Positions 1 through 8,062 of a DNA stretch of 13,980 nt are shown here, in pieces. Location of the stretch: contig NW_006767001.1 in the NCBI RefSeq assembly GCF_000275845.1, positions 9,140-23,119 on the forward strand. The letters run 5' to 3'. The notes under the pieces are model-generated. The model was not told the DNA's origin. It did no database searches and saw only the letters and a program-made list of their open reading frames with translations. The DNA is from Dichomitus squalens LYAD-421 SS1 (Eukaryota; Basidiomycota; Agaricomycetes; Polyporales; Polyporaceae). Position 1 is the stretch's first letter, and the number at the start of each line of letters is the position of its first letter. Both the position numbers and the translations under genes were made by a program.

Positions 1-3000
1 CTTCGGAGCTTGGCGCGGAGCATTCAAACTCTCGTCAACAACGCGCAGAAGCTCTCCATCCCGGAGGCGAAGGAGGTGCTGGACTTATGGCAGGAACGCG
101 TGCAGCAAATGCGCGACGCTGCCGAGGCCAAGAAGGGCGCGGCGTCGGACAGTGAGTTATTTTTGTTGCGCTTACATGGACAATTCATGACTGATATACT
201 ACTTTGCAGAGCTGCCTCACAAGTTGCGCATCGCGTTGGGCATGCTCGCGAATGACCCCAGGACGCAGTGGGTCATTGAGGAGCTCGACCAGGTCCTCCA
301 CGAGATCGAGGTCGGACCGGAGACGGAGATAGAGGAGCGCCCGGCAGAGGACATCGACATCTCCGACTGGGAGAGCGGCGTCGAGGACCTCCAGGACAAG
401 TCCCCGGACGCTGTGTGGGACATCCTCGGGTTCCCGACGAAGCGGTTCCCCGGCTTCAACGAGGTCGAGGACCCCACTAGCGCGCTGGACCCCTGGGACA
501 ACAAGAAGTGGGAGGCGTTCATCAAGAAGGGGCAGGGTGTCCCGTTCGCTCCCCGATGGCACCAACTCGTCGGGGTCGTCAAGATGATGCGTCAACTCAT
601 CGAGGGGCGGCCGCTCCTGCTGATGGACCAGGTCGGCATCGGTAAGACTTTGCAGGTTGTGGGCACGCTCTGCATGTACGTCGCCTTCCGGAGGCACTTT
701 GCCAGGTATGGCAGGTTCCCGGGCCATTTCGGTAAGAGTCCCCACCGCTCGTATACAAGTTACTCAACGCTAAGAATGTATTGTAACAGGAAACATGAGC
801 GCGAAGGGCACCCGCGACGGCAACCTCCCTGACCGCCCGCACGTCATCATTGTGCCCCCTGCTCTGATGGACCAGTGGATGCGCGAGTTCCATCGGTACG
901 TCAAGTGGGGGTTCCTCGAGCTGTTCCCCTACACTGGCCAGCACAAGGAGGTCCTGCGCCGTGCCATCTGGGAGAAGGTCACTGCGCTCAAGTCGGAGCA
1001 GCAGCTCTGTCAGAAAGTTCTTCTCGTCTTGTCCACAGTAAGCATTGAGCCCGTCCTAGTTTGATAGCCAACTTACCTTATTTCGAATTAGGGCGGCGAC
1101 GGTGACGTGAAGCACTTTTTCCAAGTCCCACTCGCTGTGGCACCCGATGAGCCGACCGCGGACATCGGTGTCGACCCGGAGCTGTGCCTGTTCGGGCACA
1201 GCTTCGGTGTCATCGTCATGGACGAAGCGGGCAAGCTGCGCAACCTCAACCGGCAGTGGACGTGCTTCCGGGAGCTCGTCAAGCGCGGTCACGCTGCGAT
1301 TGCGATGACTGCGACACCGATCCACAACGGGCCTGCGGTACGTAGGAATGCATTTACTCACACATTGATAGGGTTCTTTATTACTGACATATATTGCATT
1401 AAGGATCTGTATCACACTGGAATGGCGCTCGGGATCCCCGCCTGCAACAATGAGCAATGGGCGCTGAGCATGAAGAAGGAGATCGCGCGTGCTCAGCGCG
1501 CGGCCAATACCGAGTTCCAGAAGAACCGGAAGACGAGCGGCTTCGTCGACAACCTCCTCCAGAACAAGGTCGCCATGCCGAAGAAGAAGGAGCAGCTGAA
1601 GCTCATGGCGAGGTACGTCGGCCTCCTCCGCACGAGCTTCACCGGGTTCGTCATCAGGCGCACGGTCGAGTCGGTCGACTGGGAAGGCAATCCCATCTCC
1701 GGCCTCCGGCCGTATTTCATGCAGACCCTGCTCATCAAACCGCAACCCGTCGAGCTGCAGGCCCTCGAGAACACCACGAAGGAGGTCATCGAGGAGCACG
1801 GCAAGAGCGCTCGTCGCGCTCGGGAAGCGGCCGAGCACAAAGGCCGGGTGAGTCTCTTGTAACACCCATGTCACATTTCAGGACAGGTCTCGATGTCAGA
1901 ATGGGGCTTCCAGGAGGACCCCCGGCGGAGGGAGTCTGTGGGCGCTCCATTCTCGCGTCGGGCGGCGTTGATCAGGCGGGATACCTCCTTGTCCTGGATC
2001 TTCGCCTTGACGTTGTCGGTGGTGGAGCCACATGCGAACGTGGGCCTCTAGGAAGACCGGGCGCGCGAGGGTCCGTTGGTCATCACTCGATGGGTCGGTC
2101 GCTAGCGCAGACGGGCTTCCTGGAGGACCGCCTGCGCGAGGCACCTTGAGCGCTGAACTAGACGCTGTGGGTGTGCATCGCGGGCGGGCTTCTCGGAGGA
2201 CCGGAGTGCGAGAGGGAGCTGGAGAGCAAGATTGGACGCGCAAGGTCCCCCCTGCCGGAGGGCTTCCTGGAGGACCGGGTGCGAGTTGGACCGTCAAAGC
2301 GTGGTGAATTACATCCTGGTGGAGGATTTCCTCGCAAGCCGTTTGTACACCAGATGGAGTGCACTGTGTTGGACAGCGGGGTCCCCTGTGCCTGCGGTCC
2401 TCCTGGAGGGACGCTTTCCGTGACAATTTGCAGATGGAGATGAGGCGTTGCTGATCGGGCGGGATGCCCTCCTTGTCCTGGATCTTGGCCTTGACGTCGT
2501 CGAGTTGGAGATCGGATGCGTGCGCGGACCGCCTCGATTGATTACATCGCCCACACGGTGCACTGTGCTCACACTAGATTGTTTGTCCCAGGCGTTCTAC
2601 CTCCGGTTCCGCGTCACCCATCTGTGCTACATGCTCCGCGAGGACCCGGAGTGGGTCCCGGAGACGTTGGAGGAGTGGGAGGCAAACAAGTCCAGCAAAC
2701 TCGACATCGCCGTTAAGCTCCTCCTCCACCACCTCGGCACGGACAATCGACCTCCAATGAAGATGGACGATAAGCGGACTAACAGCCTGGTGCCCAACAC
2801 CACCTTCGTGCCCACAACCCCTCCCTCTGATGCTGGACCCGACCGCATCGTCGTTTACGTCGCCTTCCCGCAGAACAACAACCTGATCGCCCAGGTATGT
2901 TATAATGTCCCAATTCTGCCCTCACTAATGTATTCACAGGTGCTCAAACTACACGGCATTGAGTGTTACGCGGTCAACGGACTCAAGTCGCAAGGCAACC

Positions 3001-3490
3001 GCGACAAGGCCTTGGGCGAGTTCCAGCAGTCAGAGCGCGGAGGCCGTCGGGTCCTGCTCCTCTCCAACGTCGGCGCCGTGGGCCTCAACATCCCCGGCGC
3101 AAACATCCTCATCGTCTTGGTTCGTTTCCATCTTGTTTTTTTGTGCTCGGGCTGACTCCTCTACAGGATCAGTTGTGGTCGCATCAGGAGCTGATGCAGC
3201 TCGTCGGCCGGGTTTGGCGCCCCCCTCAGCCCAAGGACGTCATCGTATACGCCCCCGTTCTTGAACATTCCACCGACATGTTCTTGAGCGTCCTGTCCTT
3301 CACCAAGGCGGAGCTGCTGTCCGCGTTCACGTCCGGGTCGAAGTCTCTCCGTAAGTCCCAACGTCTTGTTACATCATTTGAAGTAAATTGTGCTAAAGTT
3401 ATCATCTACAGGCCAGCTGTTCAAACATCTCCTTCCGCCGTCTTTGGCGGAGGGAGATGACAGCCTTCAGGACTCCGACTCCGACTCCGA

Positions 3491-3522
<32 letters not shown>

Positions 3523-4376
3523 TCGAGGACGAGGACATCGAGGTCGAGGACGAGGACGAGACAGGTAGGGGCAAGGGTAAGGGTAAAGCCAGGGCGAAGC
3601 CAAAGCCAAGGGCGAAGACGACCACGCAGTCCACGGCGAAGTCCCAGGCGGGCAAGGGCAAGGGCAAGGCTAAGGAGACCGCTCCTGCGACAACCTCAGA
3701 TGAGACACTTTTGGAGCCGCGATTCCTCGGTCGTCTGGAACCCAACCCAGAGGTCGAGCATAGGCTCCAGAAGCGATTCGCTGCCAACTACCCCGCTGCG
3801 CCTCAGCCTCCTCCCCAACCCCAGCAGCAGCAGATCACCCCGCCGCCTCGGCCTCGTCGTGCACCACAGGCGACCGCTCCGCCCCAGTTGCGCGTCTCCG
3901 ACCTCCCTCCGGACGCCGACAACGACTTCGCGATGGGCTTCGACGACGCCGGCTGGATCGAGGACGCGGACGGGGCCGGCCCACAGCGCCCCGCTCATGA
4001 CACCCCCGCCAGCCCCAGCCCCGAGCGTGCCCGTCCGAAGAAGAAGCCCAAGGCCTCCGCTCGCGCTCAGGCCGTTGAGCCTGCCCCCCAAGCAGGGTCG
4101 TCAAGGGCGACAGGCACTGCGGCCGCACCCACCTCCACCAGGGGGAGCACCAATGCGAAGCAGCAGGCGGAGGCGAAGAGGCAGCAGCAGAGGGAGAGAG
4201 CTATCGCCCAGCTTGAGGGTGAGCGGGTTTCTCCCCTCTCAGAGCCCGCGAACGAGGAGGAAGACGAGGAGCAGCCGCCACGGGCTAGTGCGCGACAGCG
4301 CACCAACACCGAGCGCCTCGCACGCATCGCCGAGACGATGCCCACGAGGGCCAGTCAAAGGCCCCGCAAGAAGTAA
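1..4376 (+). CDS. SNF2-family helicase/ATPase, 5'-partial, nine visible exons
   Basis: Proposed exons are <1-151, 210-731, 790-1037, 1092-1337, 1404-1847, 2592-2894, 2940-3119, 3167-3350 and 3412-4376 (TAA). They join in frame into 1,080 visible residues; the start lies upstream of the window. Seen motifs, numbered from the window edge: Walker A GIGKT (~193-197), motif Ia around HVIIVPPALMDQW, motif II MDEAG (~350-354), motif III TATPIHNG (~380-387), the SNF2-typical FVIRRT, then the second RecA-like lobe with motif V VGAVGLNIPGA (~682) and motif VI QLVGRVWR (709-716). This order is that of SNF2 ATPases, which use ATP to move along DNA and remodel nucleosomes or other DNA-protein complexes in the nucleus. 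Two departures: motif II ends in Gly where the family normally has His, and motif VI has RVWR instead of RxHR. The tail (~770-1080) is low-complexity: nine Asp, a duplicated IEVEDED, then a Lys/Arg/Gly-rich stretch that could bind DNA or act as a nuclear signal. No RING or chromodomain is visible. Introns of 66 and 45 nt (1338-1403, 2895-2939) are stop-free multiples of three. The exact subfamily is not recognised. Confidence 0.88.
1903..2412 (+). repeat. Intronic array of palindromic ~33-nt units, ~72-bp period
   Basis: Five plus-strand copies of a GGGCYTCC-N-GGAGGACC-like core start near 1904, 2042, 2113, 2186 and 2260. The first gap is 138 bp (about two periods) and the rest are 71, 73 and 74 bp. 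Each core is followed by a G/C-rich tail of the type CCGNSYGCGNGAGGGNC. A sixth copy at 2396-2412 is in the opposite orientation and carries the tail CAGGCACAGGGGAC, which matches the units at 11899-12175. The array belongs to the same family as those at 7428-7726 and 11899-12175. Confidence 0.75.
1961..2026 (-). pseudogene. Ubiquitin-derived fragment A (degenerate, frameshifted)
   Basis: On the minus strand, 2017 down to 1985 reads DNVKAKIQDKE, which matches ubiquitin residues 24-34. A single-base deletion then shifts the frame, after which GIPPDQ-R continues to about 1962. The flanking sequence does not continue ubiquitin on either side. It is a short non-functional remnant, antisense within the helicase intron. 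Confidence 0.75.
2439..2519 (-). pseudogene. Ubiquitin-derived fragment B
   Basis: Read on the minus strand, these 27 codons include VKAKIQDKEGIPPDQQRLI, identical over 19 residues to fungal ubiquitin positions 26-44. They are preceded by a degraded SD-x-x-x-DD for the SDTIDN region with one extra codon. Beyond LI the match fades (a possible K-L relic of GKQL). It has neither the N-terminal MQIFVKT nor the C-terminal RLRGG. It lies ~484 bp from fragment A in the same orientation, close to two 228-bp ubiquitin units, so a decayed polyubiquitin origin is possible but unproven. Confidence 0.82.
3471..3557 (+). repeat. In-frame coding microsatellite (Asp/Ser) and 21-nt tandem duplication
   Basis: Three GACTCC hexamers (3471-3488) encode DS repeats, nine GAC codons (3489-3515) encode Asp9, and a 21-nt unit is repeated twice (3516-3536, 3537-3557) encoding IEVEDED twice. 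Together they form the acidic block just after the SNF2 core. Such repeats change length easily, so the acidic block is likely to vary between alleles or copies. Confidence 0.9.
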
Positions 4377-4610
4377 AGGACAGAACATTCGCTGACTTTT
4401 TTCGCGCGGATCCTCATTGTTGCTATCTCTGCCCTTGTCGCGTCTTGCTCTTCTTGTCGTCTCGCTCATCGCTGCCCCTGTATCCTTTCTCTCCCGTTCT
4501 CGTCTCCCCGCTCACCGTTGCCTGTTCTTTGTCGACCCGTAGTCCTCGTCTGCATATCATCTCTCGCTTGTTCTCGTAGTACTCCCCATGTATGATTATA
4601 CCCCCGTTGA
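4377..4610 (+). other. Pyrimidine-rich 3' flank of the SNF2-like gene
   Basis: The ~230 nt after the TAA stop are strongly C/T-rich on the coding strand (runs such as CTCTGCCCTTGTCGCGTCTTG). There is no convincing ORF or splice site. It is most simply the 3' untranslated region and terminator area of the helicase gene. No clear AATAAA signal was found, which is common in fungi. Confidence 0.4.
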
Positions 4611-4628
4611 TGTTCATATGCAAGAACC

Positions 4629-5108
4629 ATGTTTCCTAGCAACCCGACCCCGTCGACATTGATGCGCTTCCTTGTTCCAACTCTGGATCGAACAATTAAT
4701 GGTGCGACGGAAAGGCTCTCGACAGCTTTATCTACCAGCAGCCAACCCCATCTGCGATGGTTTGCACCACTAGGTATCCATTGTAGCTATGACCCCGCCC
4801 TTTCTGCTGCACGCGAATGCCGTCACCTTCGTATTCCTGTCACCGTCGCCGACATCCCGGAACTCTGCGACTTCAGTTTCATGTCTTCGCACCGTTTCGC
4901 AGATCCCGGTACAGGGAGGGCAACCCTACTGCCAGTGGGCGCCATCACCGATGGTCACGGGTACAGGCTTGCGGGTCGCATCTGCCGAGAAATTGTTGCA
5001 GGGCACCCGAAGGAGGTTGGCGGCTCAATGGAGAAGGTGGGACGACCCAGGGCGCAGGCAAAGGCGTCAGACGGAGTCACCGCAGGCACGAATGACGGGA
5101 ACCGATGA
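4629..5108 (+). CDS. Doubtful 159-codon ORF, unrecognised
   Basis: An uninterrupted ATG-initiated frame of 159 codons lies about 250 nt after the helicase stop codon. The translation has no domain, signal peptide or membrane segment I recognise, and the last third is Gly/Arg/Lys-rich. No TATA element sits at the ~35-40 nt spacing seen before the two downstream genes. A second frame (4789-5175) is also open across the same DNA, so this may be only GC-rich stop-poor sequence or a decayed gene. Confidence 0.2.
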   Translation: MFPSNPTPSTLMRFLVPTLDRTINGATERLSTALSTSSQPHLRWFAPLGIHCSYDPALSAARECRHLRIPVTVADIPELCDFSFMSSHRFADPGTGRATLLPVGAITDGHGYRLAGRICREIVAGHPKEVGGSMEKVGRPRAQAKASDGVTAGTNDGNR

Positions 5109-5318
5109 CCTCGAGCACGGGTGGACGAGGTCAATATTGGGGGGGACGAACAGGGAGTTCTTCGGCTATTTATGAATTGTGTGAGCCTTGAGTACAACCA
5201 ACTGATCAAGTATCACAGACTGACACAGCGAACGTTGCAGGATATTTATGCCACTGTTTATCCGCTCAACAGTAACAGAACCACGTTACTTTTCAGCACA
5301 GAAACTGACTCCGAAACT

Positions 5319-5335
5319 GGCACTCCGGGAGGACC
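5319..5335 (+). repeat. Solitary degenerate palindrome unit
   Basis: GGCACTCCGGGAGGACC resembles the GGTCCTCC-N-GGAGGACC core with two arm mismatches on the left side. It is a single copy in intergenic DNA upstream of the SINE. Confidence 0.45.
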
Positions 5336-5390
5336 ACTGGCGAGTGGGTCCCCCAGCGCTAAACCTCTCACACTCAGCGCGAATGTCCAG

Positions 5391-5405
5391 CAGGCGGGCG
5401 ATGTT
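5391..5405. repeat. Left target-site duplication of the SINE
   Basis: CAGGCGGGCGATGTT matches the sequence at 5784-5798 in 14 of 15 positions. It directly abuts the poly-T (A-tail complement) end of the SINE. Confidence 0.85.
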
Positions 5406-5783
5406 TTTTTTTTGGTGGAGCGCTTTGTGCCGTCGTTCTCAGGGGTCCCAAGAGGGCATGTCGTGAGAAACGATTCGGGACGGTATGCAAAGTTGCCCAA
5501 GGTGTAAGCACCCTGAACTTTTCCGTTGGCGGGGATTGGAAACCCCGCGGTTTGAGCACCAACCCGAGCACGAAATGCGCTTACGCACATTCCCAGAAGC
5601 TCAGGTGCAGCCGTGCTCTGGAGATACTGTGGGACTCCTCCGGCGTGCCATACCCACTAAAACCCCCTAGCGATTGATGGGAAGGCTAATTCCCGGGGAC
5701 GGTCTCGAACCCAGTGCTTTCTCCACTTCTGCACACTGGGTTATATCGAGTTGCTCGGTGGTACCGCTAAGCCACCGCGCCCC
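5406..5783 (-). mobile_element. tRNA-derived SINE, ~378 bp, minus strand
   Basis: On the minus strand the element begins GGGGGCGCGGTGGC next to the right duplication and ends in an A-tail, seen as a run of ten T at 5404-5413 on the plus strand. It has both internal RNA polymerase III promoter boxes: an A box TGGCTTAGCGG (complement of 5764-5774) and a B box GGTTCGAGACC (complement of 5701-5711) that fits GGTTCGANNCC exactly. A D-stem (GCTT/GAGC) can be drawn. The T-stem and acceptor stem do not pair, so it is a tRNA-like head and not a working tRNA. A 15-bp duplication with one mismatch flanks it, as expected from target-primed reverse transcription by a partner LINE. The ~300-bp body after the B box has no coding potential I recognise. 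Confidence 0.82.
5701..5774 (-). promoter_or_regulatory. Internal Pol III promoter (A and B boxes) of the SINE
   Basis: The A box is the complement of 5764-5774 and the B box the complement of 5701-5711, about 63 bp apart start to start. That is longer than in a short tRNA but within the range for long-variable-arm or intron-bearing tRNAs and SINE heads. Confidence 0.75.
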
Positions 5784-5798
5784 CAGGCGGGCGGTGTT
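5784..5798. repeat. Right target-site duplication of the SINE
   Basis: CAGGCGGGCGGTGTT abuts the 5' (GGGGGCGC) end of the minus-strand SINE. It differs by one base from the left copy at 5391-5405. Confidence 0.85.
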
Positions 5799-5900
5799 AT
5801 CAAGCTAATCACTCTACTGCTGTCCTTCTATCCTCTCAAATGACCGTCGCCCCCTAACCCATCGTGCACCCCCTTGCTGCACTGCCCCTGCGCTCCACAC

Positions 5901-5917
5901 GGTCCTCCGGGAGGACC
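5901..5917. repeat. Perfect 17-nt palindrome, GGTCCTCC-G-GGAGGACC
   Basis: This is the cleanest copy of the dispersed family: two fully complementary 8-nt arms around one central base. Tail-like G/C sequence resembling GCGCACNCA lies on its right, and the complement of a CAGGGG-type tail lies on its left. A weaker copy follows at 6005-6021. Confidence 0.85.
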
Positions 5918-6004
5918 GCGCACGCACCACTGCCCTAACGCTCAATCAAAGCTCCTTTACCGCCCGCGTCCTGGGCAGCTTGGCGCTCGAGCCCTCTCAC
6001 GCGC

Positions 6005-6021
6005 GGGGTCTTCCTGGAGGC
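6005..6021 (+). repeat. Solitary palindrome unit
   Basis: GGTCTTCCTGGAGGCCC has the family core with two G-T or mismatch positions in the arms. It lies in intergenic DNA 104 bp after the perfect copy at 5901. Confidence 0.5.
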
Positions 6022-6501
6022 CCGTTCCTGCATTTGGGGCTCTTGCTATGTTGAGAAACTCTCGCTCATGCCTCACCCGTCCTTCCGGGCAACCCGCCTT
6101 TGCTACTTCTCAATGGTCATTGAAGCGGTGACTTGGTTTGATAACTCTAAACCCTTCCAATAGTGAATCGACGCAACATTGAACAGGTTGTTCAAATTAG
6201 GCAGCCTTATCTCTTCATTGGACATGTACGTCATCCACCTCAACCAGTCCAATTCATCTCCCTTTTTACTACTTCTCCGTCGTTTGACCCTGATCCCTCG
6301 AACAGAGTAATGGCGGAAGCGAATAGAAGCTCACGTAAATTATGGCATGATGCCACCCCAAAGCTTCTAGTCTGCCCGCTTTTTCAGATTGTCGAGCCTA
6401 CTGCATACATCCTCAGGGTCCATCTGTTGGCACATTATCCGCTTTCAGTTCTTCTCTATCCGCTGTCGTCAACCACGGAACGCTCAACAGTTTTTTTCTA
6501 G

Positions 6502-6508
6502 TATAAAG
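6502..6508 (+). promoter_or_regulatory. TATA box of the small Ser/Pro-rich gene
   Basis: TATAAAG lies 35 bp before the ATG at 6537, with a pyrimidine-rich stretch (CTCCTCCGTCCTCCAC) between them. The spacing resembles that of the TATA-like element upstream of the large gene at 8063. Confidence 0.6.
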
Positions 6509-6536
6509 TACAGCACTCATCTCCTCCGTCCTCCAC

Positions 6537-7248
6537 ATGGCCAATATGCAGGCTAGTCGCCCCCTCTCCCCCAGCTCCTTCATGTCCGTCAGTTCGTGCG
6601 CTGATCCCCCTCCTCGTGTTCGACCCTCCCTCCATATCAACACAATTAATCTGCAAGGTGTCGTGCGGGATCACCTTGAGCCAGCCCTTCCCGATTCCCC
6701 CATCTCACAGTGGCATCGCACTGAGGACGAGCTGTCCTTGAAGCCGCCGTCCAACGACAACATCTCAGACCACACCTCCAAACCCGAGGAGTCTTCGCCC
6801 CCTTGTGGCGAGGCTATTGAGATGCTGCCTATCTCGCCTCCCTCGCCCGTTGTCACCCAGCCATGTCCTCGTCAGGTTAGTGGCCCCACTCTACTTGGTC
6901 CACCCCTCTCACCTATCATATCATATAGCCAATGCCCACCTTTTTGGGGGCCCTTTCCACTGTCTCGGTCATAGAAACAAAGGGGTCTGTCCCTCCCTTG
7001 TGGTTATCTCTTGAAATTTACTGACTTCGTGATTTGTGGTCTTCAGCATGTCATCTCTCTCAGTTGTAGCACAGGCATCCTCATGCGCCCCGACTTCAGT
7101 GCCGGAATCTTCATTCTCAAGCATGTCGACATCAATGGCATCACTTCCGACCATCTCCACGCCGTCGTTCTCAGGCGAGCGCACCATACCAGATCCGGGC
7201 GAGAAGGCAGGGTGGAGGGTGTACGTACAGTGCTGTGTCTGCCAGTGA
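6537..7248 (+). CDS. Small Ser/Pro-rich protein of unknown function, three proposed exons
   Basis: The model is exon 1 6537-6875 (ends CAG|GTTAGT), intron 6876-6928 (53 nt, ends ATATAG), exon 2 6929-6984, intron 6985-7046 (62 nt, GTCTGT..TTCAG, with TTACTGAC as a good branch site), and exon 3 7047-7248. The phases fit and give 198 residues. The intron sizes match those of the neighbouring genes. The protein is Ser/Pro/Thr-rich throughout and probably disordered, ending GWRVYVQCCVCQ. No domain, signal peptide or membrane span is visible. Alternatives: no splicing, giving 145 residues to 6974; one 171-nt intron joined to another frame ending at 7316; or an extra intron 7221-7275. The start is favoured by the TATA box 35 bp upstream. 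Function is unknown. Confidence 0.45.
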
Positions 7249-7427
7249 TGGCAGCGGATTGTTGTGTCCCTCGTAGTAATCGCATGTCTAGTTTACCGCA
7301 CTGCATATGCACATAGTGGTGTGCCTTCAAGTCTTTACTATAAGTTGTGGTTGCTACCCGAAAAGTTTCGAATGATACTGTCAATATATATATACACAAA
7401 ACTACTTCTCATCAGTTGCCTTGGACA

Positions 7428-7726
7428 GTCCTCTAGGAAGCTGGCGCCCACTCCGCCACCCATGCTTCCGTGTACAGGGTCCTCTAGGAAGACTGCCCCA
7501 ACACTGCCAGTAACCCTTACCCGTCGCTCATATTAGTGGAAGGCCGTCCCGCGGAGGGGCTTCCGGGAGGCCCCTCCAGAGCAGAGGGCCTCCGCAGCCG
7601 GGCCCCTTGCGCAAGGGGTGTCCATGCGCCTACGGGCCTCCAGGAGGCCCGTTGCGAGCAACGCCCTCCGATAGTTGTGCAACACATCACCACCGCCCCT
7701 GCCGCCTGCGGTCCTCCCGGAGGGCC
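7428..7726 (+). repeat. Second palindrome array, ~77-bp period
   Basis: Cores start near 7428, 7478, 7556, 7634 and 7710, with gaps of ~50, 78, 78 and 76 bp. The copy at 7634-7650 (GGGCCTCC-A-GGAGGCCC) is perfect and extends to 10-bp arms (7632-7652). The copy at 7556-7574 has 9-nt arms with one T-G pair. The copy at 7710-7726 (GGTCCTCC-C-GGAGGGCC) has one. The first two copies carry a CTCTAGGAAG core like the intronic copy at 2042. It lies between the small gene and the large gene. Confidence 0.75.
7603..7618. repeat. 16-nt perfect palindrome CCCCTTGCGCAAGGGG
   Basis: It is self-complementary over its whole length with no spacer. It lies midway between two palindrome units of the 7428-7726 array. 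It is distinct in sequence from the array core. Confidence 0.7.
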
Positions 7727-8024
7727 GTCTCCGTGCACGGTGTCTGCGCTCTTTGAAGCCATCAGACACATCAATAATTGTCATAGTTACGTCAGTTGAG
7801 GCCTGCAGGCAGCCTGCATGTTCCGTGCCTTACATTAATCATCAACATGTGTTACCCCTCTCCCATCAGCGTTGTACCCGCTTCCACGTTTTGATACACG
7901 TTGTGCGCACATTGCCCTTAGCCGTGCTAGTCATTGGCCGCAATTCCGTAATAGCACACGGCACGCAAGGACATGCATTGTCCATGCTGCCCACACCGCA
8001 TCTCGGTTAGCCGGATGCCCACAC

Positions 8025-8034
8025 ATAAATATTT
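8025..8034 (+). promoter_or_regulatory. TATA-like element of the large gene
   Basis: ATAAATATTT lies about 30-38 bp before the ATG at 8063, inside otherwise GC-rich sequence. It supports 8063 as the start over in-frame upstream ATGs at 7973 and 8015, which would lie before or at the element. Confidence 0.5.
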
Positions 8035-8062
8035 GGGCCCCCACTCTGCTCCGTCCCCAACA

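Larger units (their letters stand above)
1848..2591 (+). other. Oversized (744 nt) phase-0 intron of the SNF2-like gene
   Basis: The donor GTGAGT at 1848 and acceptor CCCAG at 2587-2591 join codons exactly in phase 0, linking the FVIRRT-containing exon to the exon that starts AFYLRFR. The other seven visible introns of this gene are 45-66 nt. The extra ~690 nt is made of palindromic repeat units (1903-2412) and two antisense ubiquitin-like remnants, so the intron has apparently been enlarged by repeat and gene-fragment accumulation. All three forward frames carry stops, so it cannot be coding for the helicase. Confidence 0.8.

Noticed and set aside
185..745. 186-codon minus-strand ORF
   Set aside because: It is antisense to exon 2 of the SNF2-like gene, including its Walker A region. 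It is a GC-rich shadow with no motif.
3467..4345. Several minus-strand and alternate-frame ORFs rich in Ser/Arg
   Set aside because: They are mirror translations of the low-complexity Asp/Lys/Ala/Pro-coding tail exon of the helicase.
1..4376. RecQ-type telomere-linked helicase (TLH), expected near fungal telomeres
   Set aside because: Motif order and wording (FVIRRT, VGLNIPGA, QLVGRVWR with a long inter-lobe insert) fit SNF2, not RecQ. No DEAH/RecQ-Ct or HRDC features are seen.
5121..5507. 128-codon ORF
   Set aside because: It runs across the SINE's duplication and A-tail boundary, so part of the frame is inserted DNA. No motif seen.
5529..5548. Hairpin GCGGGG-ATTGGAAA-CCCCGC
   Set aside because: It is a real inverted repeat but lies within the SINE body and is best explained as part of it. 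No separate function can be argued.
5690..5783. Functional tRNA gene on the minus strand
   Set aside because: The A and B boxes fit, but the T-stem and acceptor stem do not pair, no clean anticodon arm can be drawn, and a 15-bp duplication plus A-tail show it is a SINE head.
7533..7799. ORFs of ~83-87 codons on both strands across the second palindrome array
   Set aside because: They are produced by stop-poor GC-rich palindromes; the symmetry gives open frames on both strands. They have no start context or domain.
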